A stretch of DNA of 64,000 nt from CAVTWY01 sp963738615 (GTDB taxonomy: Bacteria; Pseudomonadota; Gammaproteobacteria; Burkholderiales; Burkholderiaceae_C): the NCBI GenBank assembly GCA_963738615.1, contig CAVTXI010000004.1, positions 310,001-374,000 of the forward strand. The letters run 5' to 3'. Below, in pieces: positions 29,386 to 38,068 of this stretch (position 1 is its first letter; each line of letters opens with the position of its first letter). The position numbers and the translations under genes were made by a program. The notes under the pieces were generated by a model. That model searched no databases, was not told the DNA's origin, and was given only the letters and a program-made list of their open reading frames with translations.

Positions 29386-29404
29386 GGCGATACGTAGAAT
29401 CGCC
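29386..29404. promoter_or_regulatory. Palindromic operator candidate between scoA and the PAS-LuxR gene
   Basis: GGCGAT (29386-29391) and ATCGCC (29399-29404) form an inverted repeat whose left arm runs into the self-complementary TACGTA (29391-29396). It sits in the divergent control region, where the adjacent LuxR-type regulator would be expected to bind. The site is seen; its function is inferred. Confidence 0.45.
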
Positions 29405-29450
29405 TAGGTTTTGTTCGTAAGCAAGATAAGCAAAATTCACAGCAAACGCC

Positions 29451-29999
29451 GTGCAAGAAACCCTCGACTACGCCACCGCCTTCGACCTGGCACCGCTGGG
29501 CATGGTGCTGTCACGGCAGCGCACGATCGTCGACTGCAACCGCCAACTGCTTTCCATCTTCGGCACGTCGCGTGAATCGCTGGTCGGCCGCAGCTTCGCG
29601 GTGCTGTACCCCACGCCCGACGAATTCGAACGCACCGGCGAACGCATCATCGCGAGCCTGGGACGCGACGGCCGCTATGCCGACGACCGCATCATGAAGC
29701 GCGCCAACGGCGAAATGTTCTGGTGCCACGTGATCGGCCGCGCGCTCGACCCCGCACAGGCCCACGCCGCGGGCATCTGGGTCTTCGAAGACCTGTCGGC
29801 CAAACGAAGGGTCAAGGTCGACTTCACAGCGCGTGAACGCGAAATCGCCGCGCTGCTGATCGAAGGCCTGACGAGCAAAGGCGTCGGCAAGCGCCTGGGC
29901 ATCAGCCCGCGCACGGTCGATGTTTATCGCGCGAGGTTGATGCGCAAAACGGGCTCGTCGACGACGCCGGAGTTGGTGAACAAGCTGCTGACGGGTTGA
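29451..29999 (+). CDS. PAS domain LuxR-type transcriptional regulator
   Basis: A 182-residue regulator starting with GTG. Residues 1-115 are a PAS domain (QRTIVDCNRQLLSIFG, RSFAVLYPTPDEFE, RANGEMFWCHVIG), which would sense a small molecule or redox state. The C-terminus is a LuxR helix-turn-helix: FTAREREIAALLIEGLTSK and LGISPRTVDVYRARLMRKTG. It has no phospho-receiver domain, so it is a one-component switch. Being divergent from scoAB, it most likely controls acetoacetate use. The PepSY gene starts 9 bp downstream. Confidence 0.88.
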   Translation: MQETLDYATAFDLAPLGMVLSRQRTIVDCNRQLLSIFGTSRESLVGRSFAVLYPTPDEFERTGERIIASLGRDGRYADDRIMKRANGEMFWCHVIGRALDPAQAHAAGIWVFEDLSAKRRVKVDFTAREREIAALLIEGLTSKGVGKRLGISPRTVDVYRARLMRKTGSSTTPELVNKLLTG

Positions 30000-30007
30000 C
30001 ACCGCAC

Positions 30008-30907
30008 ATGAAACCCCTGCTGCTGCGCCTGCACCGCTGGACCACGCTTGTGATGGCCCTGCCGTGGATCGTGATCCTGTCGACCGGTTTGGTGCTGTCC
30101 TTCGAGCCGATCATGATGGATCGCCTGTGGACGGCGCACTCGGTGCCGCTTGCCACCGTCCAGGCGGCGATGGCCAAACACGATCCTGCCGGGAAGGCCA
30201 CGGTGCTGAACGTGCGTGCCTACGACCAGATCTTGATGCTTCAGGAAAGTCGGACCACTCCACCCGTACGCGTTGACTTGAAGACCGGCGAGAAAGTCGC
30301 CGACGACCCCTGGCGCCTGTCTGAAGTGCTCTCTGTGGCCCGGCGGATCCACGAGTCCCTGCTCCTCGACCTGAAATGGTTGGTCACTGCCTCGACTATC
30401 GCGATGCTGGTGTCGATCTTGTTCGGCATCTTCATGGGCCTGCCCAAGCTGCGAAACACCTTGGCCGGTTGGCATCGCATGACGGCGTGGGTAATGCTGC
30501 CGTTGCTGATCTTGTCACCGCTGACCGGTTTGGCCATCGCCTACGGGATCAACTTCACGCCACCGCCTGCCAAACCGCAAGGCCCGCCGGTCAAGTTGGC
30601 CGACGCGGTCGCACTCGTGGCGGCCAAGCATGACCTGGCCAGCGTGTACTGGATACGGCCCCAGGGTGGCGCCACGCGGGCCCGAATTTATGACGGGCGT
30701 GAAGCGCGCGTCATGACGGTGAACCCCAGCGGCCTGGATGCAGGCCCGCAATCTTGGCCACGCGTGCTGCACGAAGGCAATTGGGCCGGCGCCTGGTCGG
30801 GCTTGCTCAATGTGCTGGTGTCGGTGGTCTTCATGGGCCTGATGGCAACCGGCCTGTGGATGTGGTGGAGCCGGCGCGCCTTGCGCAAGCGCCTTCGCCG
30901 TTCTTAG
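30008..30907 (+). CDS. PepSY-domain membrane protein
   Basis: A 299-residue inner-membrane protein. Hydrophobic helices lie near residues 13-32 (LVMALPWIVILSTGLVLS), 125-145, 160-185 and 270-288. It begins LLRLHRWTTLVMALPW, as in PepSY-associated membrane proteins linked to iron-siderophore reduction. The middle and C-terminal soluble parts carry a PepSY-like section (ALVAAKHDLASVYWIRPQGG). It follows the LuxR gene by 9 bp. Role inferred only by family: membrane redox or iron uptake. Four bases overlap the convergent thioesterase gene. Confidence 0.75.
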   Translation: MKPLLLRLHRWTTLVMALPWIVILSTGLVLSFEPIMMDRLWTAHSVPLATVQAAMAKHDPAGKATVLNVRAYDQILMLQESRTTPPVRVDLKTGEKVADDPWRLSEVLSVARRIHESLLLDLKWLVTASTIAMLVSILFGIFMGLPKLRNTLAGWHRMTAWVMLPLLILSPLTGLAIAYGINFTPPPAKPQGPPVKLADAVALVAAKHDLASVYWIRPQGGATRARIYDGREARVMTVNPSGLDAGPQSWPRVLHEGNWAGAWSGLLNVLVSVVFMGLMATGLWMWWSRRALRKRLRRS

Positions 30908-31326
30908 TCGCTGACCACGTGGCGCAGCCACGCCGGCAGCGGCACCGACTTCTGCGCCTTGAAGTCGACCCACACCGTCTTCGCGCCGCCGCTGCTGGTG
31001 ATGACGCCAGGCTTGTCTTCACGCTCGAGGGTCATGTAGGTGTCGAAGCTGCTGCGGCCGGGGTTGCCGACGTAGTGCTTCGCAATGATGTTGCCCGGGT
31101 ACTCCAGCTGCTGGATGAAATTGGCGAAGGCGTTGACGATCACTGGGCCTTCGCCGTTCGGGTTCGGCGCGCTGCCGATCAGGTCGAACCACGCGATGCG
31201 CACGATCTCGAAGTAGCGGAAGTAGATCGTGTTGTTGACGTGGCCCATCGCGTCCATGTCGCCCCAGCGGATGGGGATCGTCATGGTGTGGACAAGCTTC
31301 TTCTGGTCGGGAAGGTCGAAACGCAT
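30904..31326 (-). CDS. Acyl-CoA thioesterase (4HBT hotdog fold)
   Basis: A 140-residue thioesterase expected to hydrolyse acyl-CoA. The 4HBT signature is IRWGDMDAMGHVNNTIYFRY, with the catalytic aspartate in the DMDAMGHVNN motif. I chose the ATG at 31326, two bases after the stop of the YceH gene; a TTG at 31332 is possible. It ends an apparent three-gene operon SDR-yceH-thioesterase. Confidence 0.9.
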   Translation of the reverse strand: MRFDLPDQKKLVHTMTIPIRWGDMDAMGHVNNTIYFRYFEIVRIAWFDLIGSAPNPNGEGPVIVNAFANFIQQLEYPGNIIAKHYVGNPGRSSFDTYMTLEREDKPGVITSSGGAKTVWVDFKAQKSVPLPAWLRHVVSD

Positions 31327-31328
31327 GC

Positions 31329-32003
31329 TCAAGGCTCGAGACGCACGCCGAGTTCGCGCGCCAGCTGATCGACTTGTGCCCGCAGACGCTCAACCTCGCG
31401 CGCGAGCCGGGTCTGTTCGGCCATCAACGCCGAGACCTCGCCGACGCTGACGGCCTCGGGGCCAACGACGTTGACGGCGCCATCGGTCGACCGCGCGGCG
31501 TAAAAGGACACCACCGGCTCGCCGCACAGCAGATGCGCCCACCGCGATTCGCGCCCGCCCGGCGCACGCGGCAGCTTCACGGCGCGCCTGGGCTCTTTGG
31601 TCGCAAGTTCATCCAGGAACGCCTCGACCGACGAGATGTCGGCGAAGCGATGCAGCCGCTCGGCGTTCAGACGCAACTCTGCCGCGGTCTGCGGGCCGCG
31701 CAGCATCAGCACCGTCAGCAGCGCCGCGGCGGCACCGGGCACCTGCAGCACGCGTGGCATGTTGTGTTCGAAGCGCACGACGCGCGAGCCGCTGACTTCG
31801 AACAGCAGCGACAGACCCTTCAGCCCGTCGACCGCGGCCAGCACCTCGTCGTCGGTGGCCTGCATCACGGGGTCGCGCGCGGTCTTCTGGTTGCAGCCGA
31901 GGACCAGCGTGTTGAGCGACAGCGGGTAGCTGTCGGGCACGGTGGCCTGCTTCTCGGCCAGCACGCCCAGCACGCGTGCTTCCAACGGCGTCAGCAGCCT
32001 CAT
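31329..32003 (-). CDS. YceH family (DUF480) protein
   Basis: A 224-residue protein of two tandem winged-helix-like domains, with the family opening MRLLTPLEARVLGVLAEKQ and conserved SYPLSLNTLVLGCNQKTARD. The start at 32003, 13 bp after the SDR stop, gives the family N-terminus; the longer reading frame overlaps the SDR gene. The C-terminal region (MAEQTRLAREVERLRAQVD) is coiled coil. Molecular function of the family is not settled. Confidence 0.9.
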   Translation of the reverse strand: MRLLTPLEARVLGVLAEKQATVPDSYPLSLNTLVLGCNQKTARDPVMQATDDEVLAAVDGLKGLSLLFEVSGSRVVRFEHNMPRVLQVPGAAAALLTVLMLRGPQTAAELRLNAERLHRFADISSVEAFLDELATKEPRRAVKLPRAPGGRESRWAHLLCGEPVVSFYAARSTDGAVNVVGPEAVSVGEVSALMAEQTRLAREVERLRAQVDQLARELGVRLEP

Positions 32004-32016
32004 CGCGAAAGCAGGA

Positions 32017-32799
32017 TCAGACGCCGAAGCCGTCGTCGGCGGCAATCACGGCGCCGTTGACGAAGTGGCTTTCGTTCGCGCACAACATCATCAGCGCGGC
32101 ATCCAGGTCTTGCGGCTGGCCCACGCGCTTGCGCGGCAGCATCTGCACGAGCTTCTGGCCCGATTCGGTCTGCCAATGGGCGTGGTTGATCTCGGTGTCG
32201 ATGTACCCGGGGCACAACGCGTTCACGTTGATGCCGAAGCGCCCCCACTCGAGCGCCATCGAGCGCGTCATGTGCACCACGCCGGCCTTGCTCATTGAGT
32301 AGACGCCGATCTGGCTCAGAACGCGCAGCCCCGCCATCGACGCCACGTTGACGATGCGCCCGCCGGTGAAGGTGCCCGGCGCCTCGCCCTTGCTGCGCGC
32401 GATCATGCGTTTGGCAACCTCCTGCGCGACGAAGAACGCGCCACGCAGGTTCGTGTTCATCACCTCGTCGTAGCTGTCGGGCGTGACGTCGACCAGCTTC
32501 TGCGTCACGCTGATGCCGGCGTTGTTGATCAGGATGTCGATCGGCCCCATCTCGGTTTCGGTGTGGGCCACCGCGGAACGGATGCTTGCGGGGTCATTCA
32601 CGTCGAGCTGCACGATGTGCGCGTCGCCATCGGCAGCCTCGAGTTCGGCGCGCAGGGTCTTGAGCCTCTCCTCGCGCCGCGCTGCCAGCGTCACGGCCGC
32701 ACCCGCTCGCGACAACACACGCGCGAACTGCGCACCCAGGCCGCTCGACGCGCCCGTCACCAGCGCCACGCGCCCCGAAAGATCAATCTGATAGGCCAT
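32017..32799 (-). CDS. Short-chain dehydrogenase/reductase (SDR)
   Basis: A 260-residue NAD(P)-dependent oxidoreductase. The cofactor loop is TGASSGLGAQFARVL, the NNAG motif is in ILINNAGIS, and the catalytic Ser, Tyr and Lys are in NVASMAG and YSMSKAG. RRE after the second strand (LAARREERL) suggests NADP preference. Substrate unknown. First gene of the group with yceH and the thioesterase, and divergent from ETF-QO. Confidence 0.9.
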   Translation of the reverse strand: MAYQIDLSGRVALVTGASSGLGAQFARVLSRAGAAVTLAARREERLKTLRAELEAADGDAHIVQLDVNDPASIRSAVAHTETEMGPIDILINNAGISVTQKLVDVTPDSYDEVMNTNLRGAFFVAQEVAKRMIARSKGEAPGTFTGGRIVNVASMAGLRVLSQIGVYSMSKAGVVHMTRSMALEWGRFGINVNALCPGYIDTEINHAHWQTESGQKLVQMLPRKRVGQPQDLDAALMMLCANESHFVNGAVIAADDGFGV

Positions 32800-32933
32800 G
32801 CCCGTGTTCTCCTCGCTGTGCCTGTTCTCTCCCGATCACGATAGCACGCGAGGCCAACGACATAGGGCTCTTTAGAATCGTTGGTCAAGGGCAGCGCAAC
32901 TGACGCCCCACACCGCTCTCTCGAAGGACCTGC

Positions 32934-34613
32934 ATGACCCCGCAAGCGCTGCTCGACCAGTACGGCCCACGCGAGGCGATGGAATATGACGTGGTCGTCG
33001 TGGGCGCGGGTCCCGCCGGGCTGGCGACCGCGATCCGTCTGAAGCAGCTCGCGCAGGTCGACGGCAAAGAGCTTTCCGTCGTCGTGCTCGAGAAGGGCAG
33101 TGAGCCCGGCGCACACATTCTGTCGGGCGCCATCATGGACCCACGAGCCATCACCGAGCTGTTCCCCGATTGGCTCGAGCGCGGCGCACCGCTGAACCAG
33201 GAAGTCACGCGGGATCAATTTCTGTTCCTCACCGAAACCGGCGCGAAGACATCGCCGGTGCTGCCCGACTGCTTCACCAACCACGGCAACTTCATCGTCA
33301 GCCTTGGCGAGGTCGTGAAGTGGATGGCAGGCCAGGCCGAAGAACTGGGTGTCGAGATCTTCCCCGGCTTCGCCGCGGCCGAAGTGTTGTACGACAAACG
33401 CGGCGCCGTATGCGGCGTGGCCACGGGCAACCTGGGCATCGGAAAGAACGGCGAACCCAGCGGCGCGTTTCAGCTGGGCATGGAGCTGCGCGGCAAATAC
33501 ACCGTGTTCGCCGAAGGCTCGCGCGGGCACCTGGGGCGCCAACTGATCGCCAAGTTCAACCTCGACGCAGGTAGCAACGCGCAGGCGTACGGCATCGGCC
33601 TGAAGGAATTGTGGGAAGTCGAAGAGAGCAAGCACCAGCCCGGCCTCGTGGTCCACACCGCAGGCTGGCCGCTCGACGGCAGTACCTACGGCGGGTCATT
33701 CCTTTATCACGCACCCGACCGCAAAGTGGCGCTGGGTTTCGTCGTCGGCCTCGACTACACGAACCCTTATCTCAGCCCCTACGAAGAGTTCCAGCGCTGG
33801 AAGACGCACCCGTCGATTCGCCCCACGCTGGAAGGCGGCAAACGCCTGGCCTATGGCGCGCGTTCCATCACCGCGGGCGGCATCCTCGCCTTGCCCAAGC
33901 AGGTATTCCCTGGCGGCGCGCTGGTCGGCTGTGAAGCGGGTTATCTGAACGCCAGCCGCATCAAGGGCTCGCACGCAGCGATCAAGACCGGCATGTTGTG
34001 CGCCGAAGCGATGTATGCCGCCGTGGCGTCCGGGCAAAGTGGCACCGTGCTCGACGGCTACCCAGAGTCATTCCGCCAGAGTTGGTTGCACGCCGAGTTG
34101 ATGCGCGCGAAGAACTTCAAGCAGTGGTTCAAGAAGGGCCGCACGGTCGCCACGTTGATGACCGGCATCGAGCAATGGCTGCTGCCTCGCCTTGGCTTTT
34201 CGCGCCCGCCGTGGACGCTGCGTTCGAAGAAGCGCGACCACGAGGCCCTGCTGCCCGCCGAGCGTTGCACGCCCATTCCCTACCCCAAACCCGACGGCGT
34301 GATCGCCTTCGACAAGCTGTCCAGCGTATTCATCAGCAACGCGAACCACAGCGAAGACCAGCCGGCGCACCTGACGTTGAAAGACGCGTCAGTGCCTGTG
34401 CAAGTGAACCTTGCGACCTACGCCGGCCCCGAGTCACGCTACTGCCCGGCCGGCGTCTACGAGTACGTGAAGAACGACAACGGCAGCGACCGCCTGCAGA
34501 TCAACGCGCAGAACTGCGTGCACTGCAAAACCTGCGACATCAAAGACCCGACACAAAACATCGTGTGGGTCACGCCCGAAGGCGGCGGCGGGCCGAACTA
34601 CGCGGGGATGTGA
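32934..34613 (+). CDS. Electron transfer flavoprotein-ubiquinone oxidoreductase
   Basis: A 559-residue membrane-associated enzyme that passes electrons from reduced ETF, and so from acyl-CoA dehydrogenases, to ubiquinone. FAD binding is shown by DVVVVGAGPAGLATAIRL. The substrate region has GAHILSGAIMDPRAI. The C-terminal 4Fe-4S ferredoxin-like domain has CPAGVYEY and NAQNCVHCKTCDIKDP with four cysteines in place, ending GGGGPNYAGM. Length is normal and GAAGGA precedes the ATG. It works with fatty-acid and branched-chain amino-acid oxidation. Confidence 0.96.
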   Translation: MTPQALLDQYGPREAMEYDVVVVGAGPAGLATAIRLKQLAQVDGKELSVVVLEKGSEPGAHILSGAIMDPRAITELFPDWLERGAPLNQEVTRDQFLFLTETGAKTSPVLPDCFTNHGNFIVSLGEVVKWMAGQAEELGVEIFPGFAAAEVLYDKRGAVCGVATGNLGIGKNGEPSGAFQLGMELRGKYTVFAEGSRGHLGRQLIAKFNLDAGSNAQAYGIGLKELWEVEESKHQPGLVVHTAGWPLDGSTYGGSFLYHAPDRKVALGFVVGLDYTNPYLSPYEEFQRWKTHPSIRPTLEGGKRLAYGARSITAGGILALPKQVFPGGALVGCEAGYLNASRIKGSHAAIKTGMLCAEAMYAAVASGQSGTVLDGYPESFRQSWLHAELMRAKNFKQWFKKGRTVATLMTGIEQWLLPRLGFSRPPWTLRSKKRDHEALLPAERCTPIPYPKPDGVIAFDKLSSVFISNANHSEDQPAHLTLKDASVPVQVNLATYAGPESRYCPAGVYEYVKNDNGSDRLQINAQNCVHCKTCDIKDPTQNIVWVTPEGGGGPNYAGM

Positions 34614-34629
34614 AGCCGATTGGGCGACC

Positions 34630-35052
34630 TCACTCCTCCCCGCTGACGCGCACGCCCGCATCGGCCAGCGCGATGTCGCGCACGTTCTTCTGCACCGCGA
34701 TGGCGCCGAACAGCGCCAGCAGGAACGAGATCGCATAGAAGCCCTTCTCGCTCGGCAGCAGCTTGGCGTTCCACAACCCCACCGCCAGCAGCAAGACACA
34801 CAGCACCACCGAGAACCAGCACAGGTTGTAGTAAATGCCGGTGACGGGAATGTTCTCCATCCGGTCGCGCACACCCTTTTGCAGCGACACCGCTGCGAAA
34901 AGGCCATACAGCAGCACCGTGAAGTAGTAGCCCTTCTCGTTGAGCTGCATCTCGGCGCGCCAAAGGCCCCAACAGAAGACGAGCATGCCGATGAGCAGAG
35001 CTGCCCACGATGCGGCGACGAAAGCTCCGGTGGGGCGTTGCATCTGGGCCAT
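34630..35052 (-). CDS. YiaA/YiaB family inner-membrane protein
   Basis: A 140-residue protein with four membrane helices in two similar halves: AALLIGMLVFCWGLWRAEM with LNEKGYYFTVLLYGLFA, then VVLCVLLLAVGLWNAKLL with PSEKGFYAISFLLALFG. The repeated (N/S)EKG(Y/F)Y motif marks the YiaAB domain. Function of the family is unknown. Convergent with ETF-QO, 16 bp apart. Confidence 0.88.
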   Translation of the reverse strand: MAQMQRPTGAFVAASWAALLIGMLVFCWGLWRAEMQLNEKGYYFTVLLYGLFAAVSLQKGVRDRMENIPVTGIYYNLCWFSVVLCVLLLAVGLWNAKLLPSEKGFYAISFLLALFGAIAVQKNVRDIALADAGVRVSGEE

Positions 35053-35231
35053 GTTGATTTCTCCGGCGACTGTTTGAGTGCGCGCAATCTAGCCGACGAG
35101 GCATTGAATCAGCACCTCGGGCGTCGGGTAATCACAACGCGGTCGAAGGCGGATTGCCCGTTTCGCGCCGCATGGTGGGTCACAGAGCTTCGACCGGCAC
35201 CGCTCGCAAGCCGCTTACCGAGCGCTGCAGC

Positions 35232-35301
35232 GCGCTGATGGTCAACGAGCCCGGCAGCGCCAGCGTCGCAGCATGGTACGCAGCGACCAAGAGCGAACTC
35301 G
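35232..35301 (+). pseudogene. Fragment of a vapC (PIN toxin) gene
   Basis: Seventy bases encode LMVNEPGSASVAAWYAATKS, nearly the same as IVNEPGSAGVAAWYAATKS in the intact vapC at 41264-41333, at roughly nine bases in ten identical. Sequence before and after does not match, no vapB is present, and the PIN acidic residues outside this strip are missing. It is a leftover of a second copy, from duplication or recombination. The rest of the 524-base gap 35053-35576 holds only this and the next weak candidate. Confidence 0.7.
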
Positions 35302-35405
35302 AATGCATGGGAACGGCGCCGCGGGGGCAGCGATACCGTAACTTACTGGCGCGGCCGCACTGCGAATCTCAGACTGGGTGCTCCCGACGTCCAGGAGCAC
35401 GCCGC

Positions 35406-35545
35406 ATGAACCGCACCGTCGCCCGCCGCGATGCCGCCGCGCTGATCGCCATCACTGCACCCGTCGCGGCCCAAGCGCGACGTCGGCGCAGACGCAGAGC
35501 GAACGTGGCACCGTGATCACGGGCCAGTCGCTCTTCACCCGTTGA
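35406..35545 (+). pseudogene. Possible remnant of a short exported protein
   Basis: From the ATG at 35406 the frame reads MNRTVARRDAAALIAITAPV, resembling a signal peptide, then turns into an arginine run. Changing frame by one near 35475 gives ATSAQTQSERGTVITGQSLF to a stop at 35545, a more natural sequence. It may be a short frameshifted gene or the start of a lost one just upstream of the metalloprotease. Support is weak. Confidence 0.25.
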
Positions 35546-35576
35546 ACCTTCGACCCAACGCAAAGGAAAAGCCGCC

Positions 35577-38039
35577 ATGAATATCGCCATGCTTTTATTG
35601 AAGTGCCGCAACGAACCCCGGGTGACGACGCTGACGCGCGATCAGGTGCACCAGATGACCGGCCATGTCGCGGGCTATCTGCTCGACCAGTCGGGCCAGC
35701 GCGAGAACCTGGAGTTCCGCGTTTTCGACTGGTTCGAAATGCCGCTGACCAGCGCCGAATGGAACGCGCTGGCCTTTGGCGCCGGCGCGAAAGTGGTGCC
35801 GATGGTCGAACAGGCGCAGCAGGTCGATCTGTCGACATTCGGTCACTACGTGCTGCTGATCGACAAGGAGGATGCCCACCTCGCGGCCTGGAACATGCCT
35901 GGGGCGCTGAAGTACAACTACATGTCAGCCCAGGACCTGAACCCGGCGCTGCTGGCCCACGAGCTTGGTCACATGTACGGCGCCGACCATGCCAACCTGG
36001 ACACGCCGAACGGGCGGAAGCCGATCGAGGAGTACGGCGATCGCTTCTGCATCATGGGCGCCGAGGGCGCCAAGTACAGCTTCGCCGACGTGCGCTACGG
36101 CGCCGATGGGCCAGGCATGTGCGCATCGACGCTGTACGCCTGCAACTGGCTCGGCTTCGACCAACCCGCGGTCGGCATCGACCTAAAGCAGACCGGCGAC
36201 GCGCGCGCCAATGAGGTCGCGTTCGAGCTCGCAGCGCTGCGGGGCGCGCCGCCGGTCGGCTGGACCGGGCCGCCGGTCATGGCCTGGGCCGACGGCCTGC
36301 TGGCGGGCCAGCGGCTCCTGATCGAGTTTCGGGCCCGTGACGGTTGGGACCGCGGCATGCCGAGCGCCGGCTCGGGCGCCGGCTGGGTCGTCGCCCACTT
36401 GACTGCCGGTGCGCAGGCCAATGCGAGTTCGGTGCAGATCGGTGCCATCGCCGCCGATACGGGTTCGAAGCTCGACCTGCCGCACGTCGGCGTGTCGCTC
36501 AGCGTGACCGGCGTCGACACTCACCGCGGCGTCGCCGGTCTGAAGATCTGGCGCCTGAGCCCGACGTTGCGCCAGGTGTTCTCGGGCGGCGAGGGCGTTA
36601 TCTATGCCTTGATGGACAACGGCGATCTGCTCTGGTATCGCCATGACGGGCGCGCCGACGGCAGCTTCAAATGGGCCGACAACCACGGCCACAAGGTTGG
36701 TGTGGGCTGGGACTTCAGGCAGGTGTTCTCCGGCGGCGGCGGCGTCATCTACGGCATCACGCACGCCGGAGACCTGCTCTGGTTCCGCCACGAAGGCCGC
36801 GGCGACGGCACCTTCAGGTGGGCCGATGCCAAGGGGCGCCGCGTGGGCACCGGCTGGCATGTGCGCCATGTCTGTGGTGCTGCCGGCGGCGTGATCTACG
36901 CCATCAACGATGCCTTCGACCTGCTGTGGTACCGCCACGATGGGCGCGGCGACGGCAGCTTCCGCTGGGCCGACAACCGGGGCCGCAAGGTCGGCACCGG
37001 CTGGCACCCGAAGCAGCTGTTCAGCGGCGACGACGGCGTGCTGTACGCCCTTGCCGACAACGCTGACCTGCAATGGTTCCGCCACGATGGCCGCAGCGAC
37101 GGCAGCTTCCGCTGGACGGACAACGCAGCGCGCAAGGTCGGCAGCGGATGGTCCACCCGGCAGGCTTTCGGCGGCGGCAATGGCGTGATCTACAGCGCCG
37201 CCGACAACGGCGATCTGCAGTGGTTCCGCCACGAAGGTCGCGCCGACGGCACCTTCAGGTGGGCCGACAACCGCGCCCGCGTCGTCGGCTCGGGGTGGAA
37301 CTTCGCGCAGGTGCTGTACGCGGTGGCCGACAACGGCGATCTGCAGTGGTTCCGCCATGACGGCCGCGGCGACGGCAGCTTCAAGTGGGGCGACCCGGCC
37401 GCGCGCAAATGCGGCAGCGGCTGGAACGTGCGCCACGTGTTCTCCGGCGGCGACGGCGTGATCTACGCCATCACCGCCAACGGCGACCTGCTCTGGAACC
37501 GCCATGAGGGCCGCGGAGACGGCACCTTCCGATGGGCATCGCCGCAGGGCCGCAAGGTCGGCGTCGGCTGGAACTTCAAGCAGGTGTTCTCCGGCGGCGA
37601 CGGCGTGATCTACGCGGTGGCCGACAACGGCGATCTGCTGTGGTTCCGCCATGACGGCCGCGGCGACGGCAGCTTCACCTGGGCCGATGCCCACGCGCGC
37701 AAGGTCGGCTCCGGCTGGGCCTTCAAGCAGGTCTTCTCAGGTGGCAACGGCGTCATTTACACGGTGGCGGGCAACGACGACCTGATGTGGTTCCGCCATG
37801 AAGGTCGTGGCAATGGCAGCTTCGCCTGGGCCGACAACCAGGGCCGCAAGGTCGGCACCGGCTGGACGCTGCAGCAATTAACCTCGGGCGGCGACGGCGT
37901 GATCTACGGCCAGGCGGCGAATGGAGACCTTCAATGGTTCCGCCACGACGGCCGCGGCGATGGCAGCTTCGCCTGGGCCGACCCCCACGCGCGCAAGGTC
38001 GGCAGCGGTTGGAAGTTCAAGCAGCTGTTCTGCGCTTGA
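35577..38039 (+). CDS. Zinc metalloprotease-like protein fused to tachylectin/tectonin-type repeats
   Basis: An 820-residue protein with no obvious signal peptide. The N-terminal 200 residues carry the metzincin-type zinc motif HELGHMYGADH near residue 127, with all three histidines and the glutamate, followed by FCIMGAEGAKYSF, where the methionine may form the Met-turn. Residues about 205-340 are a linker domain of beta type. Residues about 341-820 are ten tandem units of about 49 residues, core WFRHDGRGDGSFRWAD, resembling tachylectin-2-type beta-propeller lectins. The likely job is proteolysis of a target bound by the propeller, such as a glycan-bearing surface. Secretion route is unclear. 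AAAGGAAAA precedes the ATG. Confidence 0.8.
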   Translation: MNIAMLLLKCRNEPRVTTLTRDQVHQMTGHVAGYLLDQSGQRENLEFRVFDWFEMPLTSAEWNALAFGAGAKVVPMVEQAQQVDLSTFGHYVLLIDKEDAHLAAWNMPGALKYNYMSAQDLNPALLAHELGHMYGADHANLDTPNGRKPIEEYGDRFCIMGAEGAKYSFADVRYGADGPGMCASTLYACNWLGFDQPAVGIDLKQTGDARANEVAFELAALRGAPPVGWTGPPVMAWADGLLAGQRLLIEFRARDGWDRGMPSAGSGAGWVVAHLTAGAQANASSVQIGAIAADTGSKLDLPHVGVSLSVTGVDTHRGVAGLKIWRLSPTLRQVFSGGEGVIYALMDNGDLLWYRHDGRADGSFKWADNHGHKVGVGWDFRQVFSGGGGVIYGITHAGDLLWFRHEGRGDGTFRWADAKGRRVGTGWHVRHVCGAAGGVIYAINDAFDLLWYRHDGRGDGSFRWADNRGRKVGTGWHPKQLFSGDDGVLYALADNADLQWFRHDGRSDGSFRWTDNAARKVGSGWSTRQAFGGGNGVIYSAADNGDLQWFRHEGRADGTFRWADNRARVVGSGWNFAQVLYAVADNGDLQWFRHDGRGDGSFKWGDPAARKCGSGWNVRHVFSGGDGVIYAITANGDLLWNRHEGRGDGTFRWASPQGRKVGVGWNFKQVFSGGDGVIYAVADNGDLLWFRHDGRGDGSFTWADAHARKVGSGWAFKQVFSGGNGVIYTVAGNDDLMWFRHEGRGNGSFAWADNQGRKVGTGWTLQQLTSGGDGVIYGQAANGDLQWFRHDGRGDGSFAWADPHARKVGSGWKFKQLFCA
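36597..38036 (+). repeat. Ten tandem coding repeats of about 147 bp
   Basis: Each unit encodes a section running from VIYAVADNGDLLWFRHDGRG to about FKQVFSGGDG. Units 5 and 6 are joined by a deletion of seven codons, removing the VFSGGDG end of unit 5. DNA identity between neighbours is high, as expected for recent unequal exchange, and repeat number is likely to differ between strains. Confidence 0.9.
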
Positions 38040-38068
38040 AGTCGGGGCGAAGCGCTGGTCGCCGCCGC

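Noticed and set aside
36183..37694. 503-codon minus frame with internal repeats
   Set aside because: Its periodicity is only the mirror of the tachylectin-like repeats on the plus strand.
36597..38036. Tandem 147-bp periodicity as a CRISPR or satellite array
   Set aside because: The repeats are coding, in frame and lack unique spacers.
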